64,000 nucleotides of DNA from the NCBI GenBank assembly GCA_963675955.2, contig CAXXVR010000009.1, forward strand, positions 1,302,001 through 1,366,000. Reading direction: 5' to 3'. This stretch comes from Desulfocicer sp963675955 (GTDB lineage: Bacteria; Desulfobacterota; Desulfobacteria; Desulfobacterales; Desulfobacteraceae). The position numbers and the translations under genes were made by a program. The notes under the pieces are model-generated. The model worked only from the letters and a program-made list of their open reading frames with translations. It made no database searches and was not told the origin of the DNA. Of this stretch, positions 36,203 through 49,800 are shown one piece after another; the stretch's first letter is position 1, and every line of letters begins with the position of its first letter.

Positions 36203-39129
36203 TCAAAATATTGAATCCCAGTTTGGATCCTCTGCCTATGATTTAGAATAAGGTTTTATTTTTTAAGACTAATTACAGCAAATCAATAACTAAATTTTGT
36301 TTTACTTTTAATTCCTCAAGAATTTACTTTTTTTTTCCTTCTAATTTAGTCAAGTCCTTTTAGGAAATTAATTTGGATTTTGGAGGAATATAAGGCGGTT
36401 TTTATTCTTAATTATACAACACATCCTTTTTATTTTTGTTAAATAATACAAAATTATAACCCAATCAAAATTATTGAACCACTAATTAGCTTTCAATGCT
36501 GCGTATGAACCACCGAGCCGCAATTCAGGTGTTTGACTTAATAATTATCCCATAAATTTTTTTGCTTTAGCATCTTTTAAAAAGGAAGGGAATTTCAAGC
36601 TTGAGCTAACAATTGTTTCATAAATTGCATAAGGATCATCACATTCCTTTTTTAAAAATTTGTTTATTATTAAAAAGTTATTTTTAAAACCTCACCAAAA
36701 GGTACACCACCACACATAAACTCATATAAGCAAACACCAATAGATCTGAAGAATATTTTAATAAAAGCTTATAAATATCATTACCAGATATCAGCCATAA
36801 ATGCATATCCTTTTCCTCTAATTACTTCAGGGGCCATATAGTGTGGCGTCCCGATAATAGTGAACGTTCTCATGATATTTTTCTATGATTCAAGGATTTT
36901 TGCAGTGCCCATATCAATCATTTTCAGGATACCCTATTTAACAAATAAATAATTTAATACATTAAAAAACAACCTTTTCATCTATCATCAAATTCTCGGG
37001 CTTTAAGTCTCTATAAATAATATTTTTGGAATGCAAATATTCGAAAATAAGAATCATCGTCCCAACATAGACCTTGGAATCGTAAGTATTTAACAGTCCG
37101 ATATCACGTATCACATCAAATAATTCCATACCCTTTATATATTCAATCAAGAAATAAATGGAATTGGCATCTTAATAAGAACGGGCAAAGTTCATTATAA
37201 AAGGAAAGCTGACTTTTTCCATAACTTATTTTTCTTACTTTTGAAACATTAATTTTATAAAAAAAATAAAACTTTGATATGTTGCTCGAGTTAGTCTTAG
37301 ATAACTTAGTATTTGCCTAAACATTTTAATGCAAAATATTAATTGAATTCAGTGTTTTTGGTTAGATAAACATTTCCAAAGGCTCCTTATCCTTTATAAT
37401 TGAGTTTAGGAAGGAATAATAATAATAAAATATAATTTACCAAGTTTTTTAATAAATATTAAATCATCCAATTTATATAAATCAATATTCCTTTTTTCTA
37501 CTTATTTTTTCATTTAAACTTCATGAGAATTCACATTCTTTTATTCAATTTCTAACAAAAATTGTTCCAATTATAAAATTATAATAAGCTAACATTCGTA
37601 TTTGCCACCGATAATAGACTCAAATTTTGAAAACTAAATCAAAGCAAGAATTCCATCAGACTCAATCATTATTGTCTGAGTGCATCTAAAAATACACAAT
37701 TATTGAAAATCAAACAATTATCAACGCCACATTTCGATTTTTTTCCAATATATACTAATCACCAAAAATTTCTCCCTTTTCAGCAACCTATTTCTTGTTA
37801 TCTGTTATCAATTTGCCTTCAATCACAATCATAAACTTATCTACTTTATTCTTTTTTCCAATTATTACTTCTCCTTATTATGATTCGACCATCCGCATAT
37901 TCATTACTAATTTCTCTTATTGTACTTTAGTTAATTTTTTCAGAACTTCAGATTTATCAAATGCCCAACGAATGATATTAGTGTACATGATTACTTATAA
38001 TTAATTTCCTAAGATCCGTTATAATTCATCACGTCCAAGAGCTAGACACCATGTTTCACAACTTGCTTGAACTGTACAACCACGCGTTCCTTCTTCATAG
38101 AGAGCCTGCTCACCAAATGAGTCACCTTTCCCCATTTTTCGTAAGAGCTTTTCGTCTTTTAGTATTAATACTTCACCCTTGATAAAAAAATGCTTAAATA
38201 TAAAATTAAAACTGATTTTATAATGTAAAATGAAGATGCTTAATCGTTTTGATTAACAATATTATCCCCTTTGGAAAATTTTTAAGTCATAAGCACTCCT
38301 GCTATACTATCTTTTTAATCATTTCTCATTTTATCTATACAAACAATATTACTCTCTCGTTACTTGATTTAAAAAACTAAAAAACTGGACTGTATCAATG
38401 AACGACCTATTTTCCACATACTCCTTTGCAACCATATCTTCGACTTATTCTCTAAACGTTTCTCTATTGATTGCCCAAAAACTATTTCAAATTTAAAAAT
38501 GGTTTCAATATTTATAAACCTGCAAGTTTCTTTTGTTCGAATTGACGCAGACCGAGGAGCATTGTACATCAATGCCAGATCGCCAAAATAATTCCCTGGA
38601 TTTAATTACTTTTTAATTTCTTCGTTGATAATCACATCTAATGTCCCTTTTTAGATGATGAAGAAATACTAAGCATCATCGCCTTGTTCAAAGATGAATT
38701 GTTCGGATTCGGTTGAGCAGAAGATCATTTTAGAAACTATCATTTCCCTGAAAACAATTGATGAAATGAGAAAAAATTGTACAGTTCATTCTTTTTCAAA
38801 GAAAAAAATAAAAAATGCTTGCCTAAACATGCGAGCAACTCCGCAGCTTCCTTTTTATTCATTTATTTCTCTATCTCTGTAAAATTTTCCTTTTTCGCAA
38901 GCAACTATCCTTTAGATTAACCTCTTTTAATCTTTTCAATTTATTTTACTTTCCTTTCCTAATTTACTCGCTCTTATTCAACTATAGTGGTATCTTCTGA
39001 CTAATTTTTTGAAAATTACGATTATTTTAGTAATTTGTGTGGTGCGGTCTGTCCCAAAATTTGCCTGAGTTCCGTATCCTAATGATTTGGACTTATAGGC
39101 GTAATTGTTTTAGAATTTGCACAACCCAT
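36203..39129 (-). CDS. cGMP-dependent protein kinase (PKG) with N-terminal MGC motif
   Basis: Read from ATG 39129 to TGA 36203. The N-terminus MGCANSK is a strong N-myristoylation plus palmitoylation signal. Cyclic-nucleotide-binding domains follow. The first has FEQGDDAQYFFI and FGDLALMYNAPRSASIR, a near-ideal phosphate-binding cassette. The second has FGEQALYEEGTRGCTV with a degenerate cassette. A third is weaker (KGEIFGDQY). The kinase has EYIKGMELFDVIRD, YRDLKPENLM, MIDMGTAKIL (DMG replacing DFG), GTPHYMAPEVIRGKGYAF, DIWSIGVCLYEFMCGGVPFG and a C-terminal AGC tail ending DPNWDSIF. Three or more cyclic-nucleotide sites with an AGC kinase is the alveolate PKG layout. It likely acts at the membrane or in cilia. 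About ten introns were inferred; not all junctions were verified. Confidence 0.87.
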
Positions 39130-39373
39130 TATTATTATTATTATTGAGTATTCTTAAAAAATTAAATGTAGTTTCAAAATAATTAATTATTAGTTTTTAC
39201 TGTTTGTTTGTGCAGAAATTAAATAAAATTACAGTCAAAAACTTTATTTTTTTTTGATAAATAATTTTGTCAAGAAAATTAATTTAAATAAATTAATAGG
39301 CAAAACTCAAATAATTTTTCTTGTTTTTTAAACAAAACCTTAAAAACTTCTATAAAATTTAAAAAAATCTCAA
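39130..39373. other. Divergent promoter region
   Basis: Spacer between the PKG start (minus) and the TMEM131-like start (plus). It begins with a short TTA microsatellite touching the PKG start codon. Otherwise AT-rich with no recognised element. Confidence 0.55.
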
Positions 39374-42300
39374 ATGCGATTCTTATTTCTAGTTTCCCTC
39401 GCAGCTTTCTTTTTTATGATCCTAACTCTGGATCTTGAATCTTCACCAGTCCCAGGTTTCAATCTTCTCGTTCAATTATTCAAAATATTTAGAAAATGAA
39501 ACCCTTTATCAACAAAAACAGCTACTACAAACCTTAGAAAAAATTTTTGCTGATAACTATTCATCGAATATGCACCTCTCCTAACTAGCAAATGAAATTC
39601 TCAAACGGAATTCAAATTACAATATTGAACCAAAAACCCTCTCCTCAAACAGTCAATCAACCTTTTCTTTAGCTCGTAATGTTTAAATAATTGATGGCCC
39701 CTTGCATTCAAGTTTGTTTCATGAAATGTACCTGACAGAACTCACAGATACATTGTTACAAAATTTCTTATATCTATAAAGTGAAACGAATTACTAATGG
39801 TTTGAAAAAAATAAAACTACTGAAAGTCTTGTGTAATCAGAATATATTATTAAAGAATTTAAGGATAAATAATTATTTAGTTCACCTGTGTTTAGATTTC
39901 GTTTGAAAAGCAATTGGAAAGAAGGCAGGATTTCTATTAATAAAGTAGTTCCATTATGCAGAAATATTGAGATTATTTATCAAGACACAGAGTAGAGTGT
40001 TCAATTTGGTGGCGAACTTGAATACAGGCTCGTAGCGAACCTTAATGAAGTGGATATTTTTGATTGTTTCGTTGTGACTGTGCTAGAATTTGTAGCTGAT
40101 AATCAGAATGATAATATTTTTGGTTAACCTATTGCGAAACGAGCAATTTATACAGAATACAGAGGGAAAGTGAACGAAAATAAACTTGGTATTGAAGAAT
40201 TCAAGCCCTTTGAAATTACAGAAAATGTCTTATGAACAAAGGATATCAGGATAAAAAATAGTTAGAAAGAAGTAGTGAAAATCAATGACATGATCTCGAA
40301 TGTTGAAGAACTGAAATGCTATCTTTTTTAATCAGAGGAAGCAAGTGTTGATTCTTTGGTGAAAAATAATAAAAAAATTATTCTGAAAGAAAATGAAGAA
40401 GCCAATATACATCTTGAGTTCTAAAGTAATAAAATTGGAATTCATGACTTAGAAGTAAATTTTATTATTATTTATATTTTATAGTTAACATTATAACTTA
40501 AAGACACTGCACTAGTTATCCCTTGGATTGCAAATGTGGTTCCAAAAACTCCTTATTGTCCTTAAGTCCGAATAAACTTTGGCATAATTTCTCAAAAAAA
40601 TGTATAACAAATATAATGATTTAATTCTATATAGTACGCCCACCGTTGTGAAGTCTACATTAATAACCCAACTTGATTTAATTACGAGATCATTGATGTC
40701 TTTTATTTCCAATCCGATCCTCAAAGCAATTTCAGGATCAATTATTTTGGTGTAACCTAGGAAATTTCTGCGATGCAAAAAAAGAATCTTATAGGTTATT
40801 TTGTGCTTTATCTGGCGGATTATATGACAGTAAAATTTAATTTAAGATAACTTTTGTTTAAAAAGGAAGGGATTGTGAAAGGAAAGATTCATATTTTGTT
40901 AAATAGAAAGAAATCGCAATATCCTTAATCAATGCAGCCAGAATAAATTTCCACAATGAACCCTTATGAATTAGTATCTATTAAATTTGAAGGTGGGTAT
41001 ATAAATACGCCAATTTTCATTGATTATGAAAAGATTTCATATAAACTTAGTTAATACTTTTTTATTGATTTCGCTTATGTTTTTTTGTTTCTAAAGGCCA
41101 ATTAAACTAATCACGTTATGTGAAAGTAATAAATAATTTAGATTTTCCACTTTTATTAACAAGTCTCAATGTTTAAAAGCTTCATCACGCAATACATAAA
41201 ATCTAACCATTCGACCCTCCGATAATCTACCCGCACTCAAAATTTCGCACAATGCTATAATTTTCTTTAAAACAAAATGTAACATTTTATCCCTCCAATT
41301 AACCATTTGCAACGCATCTTTATTTATGCAGTTTTAATTAATTCTTTTTCCCTATGTTAATAATGTTTTATGATGAAAGATTAAGTGTACTAGAGTATAA
41401 GAAAATTGGGAAATAAATGAATAGATTGCATAAAGAAGAATGTAGCGGATAATGTGAAGATATTTATTTAAATTTTGGGGCATTTTAAGTGGATTAATTT
41501 CGGTGGAAAATAATTGAATTATAAAACAATAATCCATTAAGTGCCTATGTTTAGGATATTCAATCAGATTGTGAAGAAGTTAAAGTCACAATTGTTAACT
41601 AAGAGGATTTATAAAAATAAGATAAAGGGATAATTTTGAATGTATCCGAAATTATTCGTTGTTAGATCTCTGTATAAAGTTCTGTTTCGAATGTCAAACA
41701 CTTTTGTATTACAGTTAAATACATTTATTCCAGTGTATCTAAGACTTTTAAAATATGTGGGAAATTTGAAACAATTGATGGATCCATTTATATCCCAGAA
41801 TTATCAGGATTTTAACCATTAAAATTTGATCCTGGGTTCCCTGGGCTTGTCTTTAAAAAGCGTCTACGAGTGAAGAATTAATTTTAAAAGGATCTCTGGG
41901 CTATAGATGTGTAATCATCAGATCCAAGAATCTAAGCTAAAATTATAAATTCAAGTTCGATAAGTCCAACAAAAAGAAGTGAAGTTTTAGAACTTGTGTT
42001 TGATGCTTCAAAGAGCCCAGAAGTACAATAATTAATGAGAAAAGTATAAAAAGTGAATTTTTCAGAGGATTTAAAATGGTCTGATATTTCTTTATGGATG
42101 GAATATAAACAAGAGTTAGCAAAGATCTTTGAAAACAGTTAGTATTCGGAAGTGCATGCATAAATAACTATTGAGTTTAATCTTTTAGTCAAAGAATTCA
42201 AAGTAAAAGCATAGATAAAAATCCCAAAGATTGTCGGTGATTCAATTGCAGATTTTGGAGTGCGAGAACTTGGAACTATAAATGCTTATAATATGCGCAT

Positions 42301-45300
42301 TATTAATCCTTTGGATAAGCCCTTACATATTAAAGTGTTTCTTGGTATTGATGAAAAATCAATTGAACATTAATTAACGAAAAGGATTTAAAAATTAACT
42401 GAGGGTATGAAAGTGGGCAATTTAAATGGTGAGAATTTATATGAAAATTTGGAAAAAGGTGAGGAAGTACAGGATAATCCTACAGGCAATAATTATGGGA
42501 ATAAGTTTGATAGGAAAAAAAAAAATGATAAAATAAAAAATGATATGAGTTCATAACCTGAATTATATGATTACGATAGTTTTCTAAAAAGCAGAGGAGC
42601 TAGTACTATTATTATTATTTTTGTTTTTTTATTAATTTGATTTTAGAAATGGCTTAAAATAATTAAAATTTAAACAATAAATTCAGTAATTAAAATGATG
42701 GTAATAGTAAGTAATCTAATAAACATAAAAAAACATAATAGGAATTACTGATATACAATCTTAATAAAAATGGCGAGCTATAGTTATTAGAAAATTTTCC
42801 ATTTTATTTAAATGAAAACTAAGAATTGTGTGTCCAAAATAATAATTTGCTTTCATCCTCTAAATTTGTGGAAAATGAACTCAATGAAGCTATTCCAAGC
42901 TTCAAAGAACTTACAGAGGAAAGACTAGATAATATTACTTAAATACAGAAATTTGAAGCCAGCCCGCCAAATAGGTTCAACTAATTAGTTTAATCTCGAT
43001 TGAAAAATAAATTCTGGAACTATTTCTTCGGCTTTCTTTAACCACATGAACTTGCTAATTATTAAGAATCCAATCCAAAAGAAGTTTCATCCAAACAATT
43101 CGCATGCTAATAGTTTTATCTCAACAATAATTCGACTTACCTTGACATGATTCTTAAACCACATGATTCTGTAACAATTCCTGCAGTTTTATTTGAAGCA
43201 TCCGAATGTCAGAAGTCTAGTATGCTAAATCTATATATTTTGAATAATCTAACATTTATTGATACTGTGATGTTAAAAGGATAAGTTGAGTAAGTACAAT
43301 TAGGTATTGTCTAAGTTAGTATGATTTGGAATTAAATGTAATAATTTAATATGAATTCAAATGATTACATTGATGATTTCACTATCTGGAGGATACTAAA
43401 CTAGCATCCATACGATAATAAAATAACTTAAAGCTCTGGTATTATTCGATTTACTCCACCAAATGAAGAAGTTGATATGTCAGAACAAGTAAATAAATGT
43501 CCTAGCTGTTTTAGTTAGTTTAATTTGCGTGAGGAAATGACGAGATGGGTTACATTTAAAAATATGGGGAATTTAACACTTTGGGTGACTTAACTTTCTA
43601 TTGAAGATCAAGGATGTAATGCTTTTGGGTTTTCAATTGAAAATAAATTTTGTAAAGGGTTTTCTATTAAGCCTAAATCCGAATATACAATTAAGATTAC
43701 TTTTTCTCCTTAGTATTCGTATTAAGAGGTACATAAATCCCTATTTTTGCTGACTTAGAAATAAGTATTTGAATTTAAAATGGAAGCTTTTTATGAATAC
43801 CCCCTCGTTTCAAATCAAATAAAAAATTATAAAATTTATTATTAAACACTTGAAATATTGAGCTATATTTTTCTAGGATTATTTCTATTTATCCTGTTTA
43901 AAGTTCTCTAGTACAAACTTGAAATGACAGCAAAGATTAAGATAAAATCTCATTAGAATTTACTGAAATCAAAGAAAACTCAATAAATAACTGCATCACA
44001 TTATTTAAATTGGACTAAAATTTTTTATAGTCCTTTATAATAAACTATCCAAGCTGAAAGGCTTTTTAATTCTCAACATAAAAGTAAGATTATATTAAGT
44101 CAGACAAGTTGGGAGAGTGGTGATGAAGAAACTTCATCAATTTGTAATGAATTTAACCTTCATAATTAAGAATTTTAATTTTTTTATGAATAAGAGAAAT
44201 AGTTTTCTATTTTACATAAAAAAGAATGCAGTTCGAGAGAGTCCAATACGTTTTAAAGAGAAAATATGACGCATAAAATATTAATTAAGGAACCTTTGTA
44301 ATAGGAAAAGTAAGAGAATAATAATAATACTACTGGGTTTTAAAAAAAGAGTGAGAGTAAAAGAGAAGAAAGTAAATAAAATAAAGAGAAACAATAAAAT
44401 AAAAATGAAAAAAATAGATAAAGCTCCAAAAAAACCTTTTAGAAATAAAAAGAAAGTTCATTGTAAGAAGTCCAAATTTAAGAAAAAGTTATTACAAAAC
44501 AATAGCAAACAGAAATTATAACCCCAAATTAGTAAGCCAAAAAGGATAGTATAATAATTTAAGAACCTGAAAAGCAACCAACATAATCTTCAATATAAAA
44601 AAAATTCAAACAACAATAAAAAAATCCTTCCAAATTAATAAGTTCAAAAGCTCTTAAACGTGAAATGAAGATATAACGAATGATTCAGAATCAAGTGACA
44701 GAAGAATAATAAAAATAAAATTAAATACATGAGGAGGAGTCTGTATATTCTCTTCCTTCAGAAAATGATAAATAGTAAAAGAAATCAGAATTAAATTTAG
44801 ATGAAAGCAAAGTTGAAACTCAAATAACATCATAAAAAGAAGCAACTAATTATAAATAGGAGGAAACTTAAATAAAAGAAGATGCACCAATCCCAAAAAA
44901 GAAAATTCCACAAAGAAAAATTTTAAAAGAAATTCCACAGAAAATTAAACAGAAATTTTCATAACAAATTACATAGGAAATTGTACCGGTTCTATAACAA
45001 ATTAAATAACAAATTAAATAACAAATTCCAGAGCAAATTCCATAGCAATTTCCATAACAAATACCATAAGAAATGTCATAAGAAGTCCCATAATAAGTCC
45101 CATAATAAGTCCCATAATAAGTCCCATAATAAGTCCCATAATAAGTCCCATAAGAAGTTCCATAAGAAGTCCCATAAGAAGTCCTATAAGAAATTACAAA
45201 AGAAATGCCATAAGAAATGCCATAAGAAATGCCATAAGAAATTCTATAAGAAATGCCATAAGAAATGCCATAAGAAATACCATAAGAAGTCCCATAAGAA

Positions 45301-46766
45301 ATTGGAAAAGAAAAGCTATAAGAAATGCCATAAGAAATGCCATAAGAAATACCATAAGAAGTCCCATAAGAAATTGGAAAAGAAAAGCTATTTGAGCAAG
45401 AAGTATAAATACCTACGATTGATCCTTTTGAAAACAATAAGTTGTCATTCGAACTCAATTCACCTTAAGAACTTTAAGAAAAACTGGATTATAAGGATTA
45501 ATCCTATAAAAACTAGTAGTAGTATATTTAACCCTAACCAATTTAGTTGCAACCAAGTCCCTAAAAAAAGCATTAAAGCGAAACAATTATTGTTTATGTT
45601 CCACAAGCCTATAATAAGTAATAGACTTATCTAACAAATAAAAATAAATATAATTAGAATAAGTATTTTATGAAAAGAAAATAAATGTAAAACAAAGAAT
45701 AAATTACCATATAATATGTTCAAAAGAAAACAGAATCGATAATCCCAAATGAGTAACAATAAGTGACTACTACATCGGATGAAACTATTCCAAATTAGCC
45801 AACCCCAAATATAGAATAATAAGTTCTCAATGAATCCACCCCTTAATCACTAGAATAACCACAATTACGATAACCAGAAGAATAAAAAGTTCTTTCAAGC
45901 GACGATTAATTTTCATTATCAAGTTCGTAAGATTCTCTTGAACTTGAAGGAGAATCATTAAATGGTGCCAGTAATAACTACGAAAGTATAAATTCTGAAA
46001 CTTCGTTTCATAATAATCGTTCATAATTATAATACACTGGATAAGATCCTGGCGTTATTGGCGCACAAGCAGTTTTGCCATAAGATGACGAGCATTCATA
46101 AAATTCTTCCTAATAAAAAAATTTCTAAAATGCTTATGAATTATTTAATCTTGGCTTTGCTTCCACAAATTAAAAAGTAGATAATGAGGATCAGTTTGAT
46201 AATTTTCTAAAAGAAATTGTCTAAACGAAATAAGAATAATAAAGTGAATCTGATAGTTATGCTGATCTCGCGAGTAATACTAGTCAAAGTAGTAAAATTA
46301 TAACGGAAACAAGCCAGCGAATACCTATTGGAATAAATAATCAAAATATTAATTAACAAAATTAATTTAACTATAATTTTGGATTTGGAATCTAAGGAAT
46401 ACCGGGACTTTTTAATTAGCATTTTAATGAATAACATCCTTTTCCAGCTCCTAGACCTTTGGCGAGATCGTTAAACCCAAATTCCTAAAGCTTTTAATGT
46501 TCCAATGCTTAATAGCCATAATAATAATAATAATAAGTAAATTATAATTAATAGCAAACCCAGGGAAAGAATTATTTTTGTTATGATTAGAAATAAATGT
46601 TCTATTAATAGTTAAATTTAAAATTATTCCTTTGTATTTTTTTTATAGAAATTAAATTAATAGAGAAGCTTAATTGCCATTCTAGTTAGTGACAAATCCA
46701 TTAGATCTGAAAATTTTATATAAGGGTTCCAAGGATGCACCACCAGGATTTAGTAAAAAGCATTGA
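39374..46766 (+). CDS. TMEM131-like membrane protein with giant Gln-rich cytoplasmic tail
   Basis: 2398 residues; five introns (39456-39492, 40455-40484, 41050-41096, 42603-42646, 46611-46648) give whole codons to TGA 46764. A signal peptide opens the protein (MRFLFLVSLAAFFFMIL). The long lumenal part contains Ig-like/PapD-like folds. The diagnostic block before the membrane reads WVTFKNMGNLTLWV, SIEDQGCNAFGFSIEN and IKPKSEYTIKITFSPQYS, matching TMEM131. The single membrane span is LEILSYIFLGLFLFILF (~43855). TMEM131 family proteins aid secretion of collagen-like cargo through a cytosolic tail that binds TRAPP; that function is known for animals only. The tail here is ~950 residues, Gln/Ser/Glu-rich, with a tetrapeptide PQE[VMI] repeat and poly-Gln runs. 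The ending is KDAPPGFSKKH. Confidence 0.85.
45020..45390 (+). repeat. 12-bp tandem repeat encoding PQ[EQ][VMI]
   Basis: About 30 units of the form CCATAAGAAGTC / CCATAATAAGTC / CCATAAGAAATG. In the gene's frame TAA is Gln, giving PQEV, PQQV, PQEM and PQEI. A larger period is visible: the block ending GKEKLQEMPQEMPQE recurs about 63-66 nt later. The other two frames and the complement also stay open under the standard code, which produces spurious His/Ser/Lys and Gly/Ile/Ser/Tyr repeats. Confidence 0.9.
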
Positions 46767-46883
46767 TATTAAGTTAAATTTCAGTAACAAATAAACAAAA
46801 AAATTTAGCAAATTAATACAAATTAATAAAGTTTAATTATATTTTTTTTATAGCAAATTTATTTTATTTTAATTGTTCAAATA

Positions 46884-49800
46884 TCAAACTTATCCATTTA
46901 ATTTTTATCATTGTTCGCTGGCTCTTCCCCTAAAAAATCCTCCTAATTTTCTGGGTCACTACTTGAATATTCTAAAAAATTATCATCTAAAAATTGTCCA
47001 TTTTGCATCTTTATCTCTGGGTTTTCTTTATTTTTGTATTTTAATTTTGGCACAGATTTAATGATTTCATCCGTAAGGAAATTAATTTACTAAGAAGAAG
47101 TTGTTATTGATTGCATTTCTTCTTAAATTTTATCCTTTTTTAATAAAGTCATTGAATTAAAACAAAGATAAAAAAAAATTAAACTTTTATTTACTCACGC
47201 TTTTTATTTTTTTCCCAACCTTTATCAATTAATGCTAACTCGTCATCATCAAACGAATATTCTTATCGGTTATCTGCTTTAGTTTAATTTTATTAAGTTT
47301 AATCGTTTTTAGGACTTTTTATAATTTCCTTTTTGGGTTCTATAGTCGAAAGTTAAATTTAATTTCCATTAAATTTCCATTTATTTTCCTCTTCATTGGT
47401 TTCACACCATTTCTATTAATCAATTTCCAGAATTTATATCAATTTTTTGTAGCTTTAATTCACCATAATTGGCAAATACGTAACATGCGTTTCATTTAAA
47501 ATATGAGTTGTGGATGATTACAAATATTTAACCATCCAAAGAAATAACTTATGACAAAATTATAATTAATAACAAATAATTGGATTACTTCCGAATTTAA
47601 ACGCATAAACTCTGCAAATGGAGGACAACTAGATCCAATTTCAGCTATCCATTTTATGCAAAATAAGGAATATAATTAATCTGTTTGGATACTTATTGAA
47701 ATTTGCTAGATAATGTTAGTTGGTTGCAATAAAGTGGCCAACTATTTCTGAAACATATACTTTTTTGAGGGATAAAAATTTATTTTTTAAAATAATAATT
47801 TTTACTTCTATTCGTTGTTTTTAGTATTTATCTTCGATTTTTATTAACCCATCAATTATTATAAAAGCATAATCAACTAATTTCCAATGCGGTTAACTAA
47901 AAAAACAAATTAATAAAGAAATTTTATAGATTATAGAACTCGAGTAGGAATTCCAGCAATTCCTTTAAAAAAAATTTGCTATTTTCAATATCCCCCCATG
48001 ATAAATGCAAAGTAATTTGTTTAATAACGTCGCTAAATTACTGCATTGGGATAAAATATTTTTAATAATTCGTTCTTTATATTATTTAAAATATATATTA
48101 TCTAAATAAATAACCTTAAAGAAGTTTTATCAATGAGCAAATTTAAACAGCTTTGAGGCATAGGCTATTAATTTTCTATTTCCTCATTTTTAAAAATTGA
48201 AGTCGGAGCCTAAATACCAATTTCTTTAATCCCCTTTGTGACACTTCCTATGATTATTGTTTATTTTAAGAATATAAAATAATTAATTACCTTTGATTAA
48301 CAATCCAAGTACATCTAATAAAGGTATCAACTTAGTTTCATTTAATTTTTATAATGATGTTGCTGTAGATTAAGTTGAAATTTGTAAATTATTTTATAAT
48401 CCAATTTATTATCCTCTTTATTGTTAAGCTGATTCAAAAATAATATCTTTCTATTATGAACATGTTTAAATAAAAATAGCAAATAGGATTTTAAAAGTTT
48501 AGGTTTCATTGATGATATAATGTATTACTTTTTAAGATAATTAAAACAGATACTTTAATATTTAATAATAATCTTAAGTTTTTTTAGGATATTTTTAACA
48601 TAATTCTATCAGTTCGGAGCAAAATTTGTCTAAAAATCGCAAGAAGCAAGATTTTTTTACTTAATTTAATTAACAAAAAAATACAACAAATTTACTTATT
48701 TTTTCTTCTTATTATTATTATTATTATTATTAATTATTATTTAACATTTTTGTTTTAAATAAATAAGGTTCTTCAATTTTAAAAATCTTATGCAAGATAA
48801 TGGTCAATAATTTAGCAAAAGTATTTTTTTCAATATTGACAAGCTCAAAGACTAGATGTGTTAACATAGTTTTATTGAATGTTAAATACTGTATCAACCA
48901 AAAGCAAGCGGGAAGGTTGATATCAAATAATGGTTTCAGAATGTTGACTTAATGGCAAAAGGATTATCCGTCTTTGGATTTTATTAAAATCTCATAAAAA
49001 AATGAGAGTGCCATTTTTATCATTTTCAATTAAGGGGATTGTAAATAGTATTTTATACTGTAATTTTCTATTTGATTTATTTTTTCATCCAATGAAAGAG
49101 TTTTATACATTGCTTCAATTTGTTCTATTTGTTCTTGATTATAAGATATAACAGAACGCACTTGTAAATTAGGCACAAACTCATACAATGAGACAAAATC
49201 TTTAAAAAAATTAAAAAAATCCTAATCGTAAATAAGTCGTGCTTCTACACAATTAAAATTATCCCTCCAAACCATTTCTTGTAAGAATTTAGGAAATGAT
49301 GGACTCAGTTCTTTTAAAAGTTGGCTTTTTCTCGGGGATTTACGTTCATAAAAAAGTAAGTATGCATTTTTATTTTTAAAACTATCAAATTCATAAAAGA
49401 AATTAGGAGGAGCTTATCTTTAATTATCGTACTCTCCACCAAAACATTCATTTTTCAAATTTTCAATATCCCATTATTTAACATACACATCATTGAACTC
49501 AAACCAGGCATCTTATTAATTTTCAAATTCATTAAAAGGAAATTGCAGGCTGTTCCTTATTTTAATGAATGAGTAGTAATGGCCTGCGTCAGCCGTGCCT
49601 GAATGGACAATCACGCCAGTTAAGTTATATTAGAAATAATCATCCGACTCTTCGTTGGTTGTTTCATTTGTTTCGGTAGGCAAGACTTCTTATTAGTTTT
49701 TTTCATTTTCTTATTCTATTTCTTAAATCCCTTATAATGTCCACTTTTTTAAATTAAGTTCTGTAGGGAATTCAAAGTAATCGTTTACTTTCAGTCTTTA

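Noticed and set aside
45020..45390. CRISPR-like array of regularly spaced repeats
   Set aside because: The repeat is a 12-bp coding microsatellite without unique spacers, in a eukaryotic gene.
44868..45634. Long repetitive frames on both strands (Gly-Ile-Ser-Tyr repeats on minus, His-Lys-Lys-Ser repeats on plus)
   Set aside because: Both are alternate frames of the 12-bp repeat. The real frame (PQEV/PQEM with TAA as Gln) is continuous with the TMEM131-like gene on either side, and the spliced gene is a whole number of codons.
46884..48700. Separate SAPS/PPP6R-like gene at the left of the USP gene
   Set aside because: I first read the helical repeats here as a phosphatase regulatory subunit. 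The frame continues from the USP catalytic region without a convincing TGA stop or new start, and the helical C-terminus fits the USP9X/24/34 layout.
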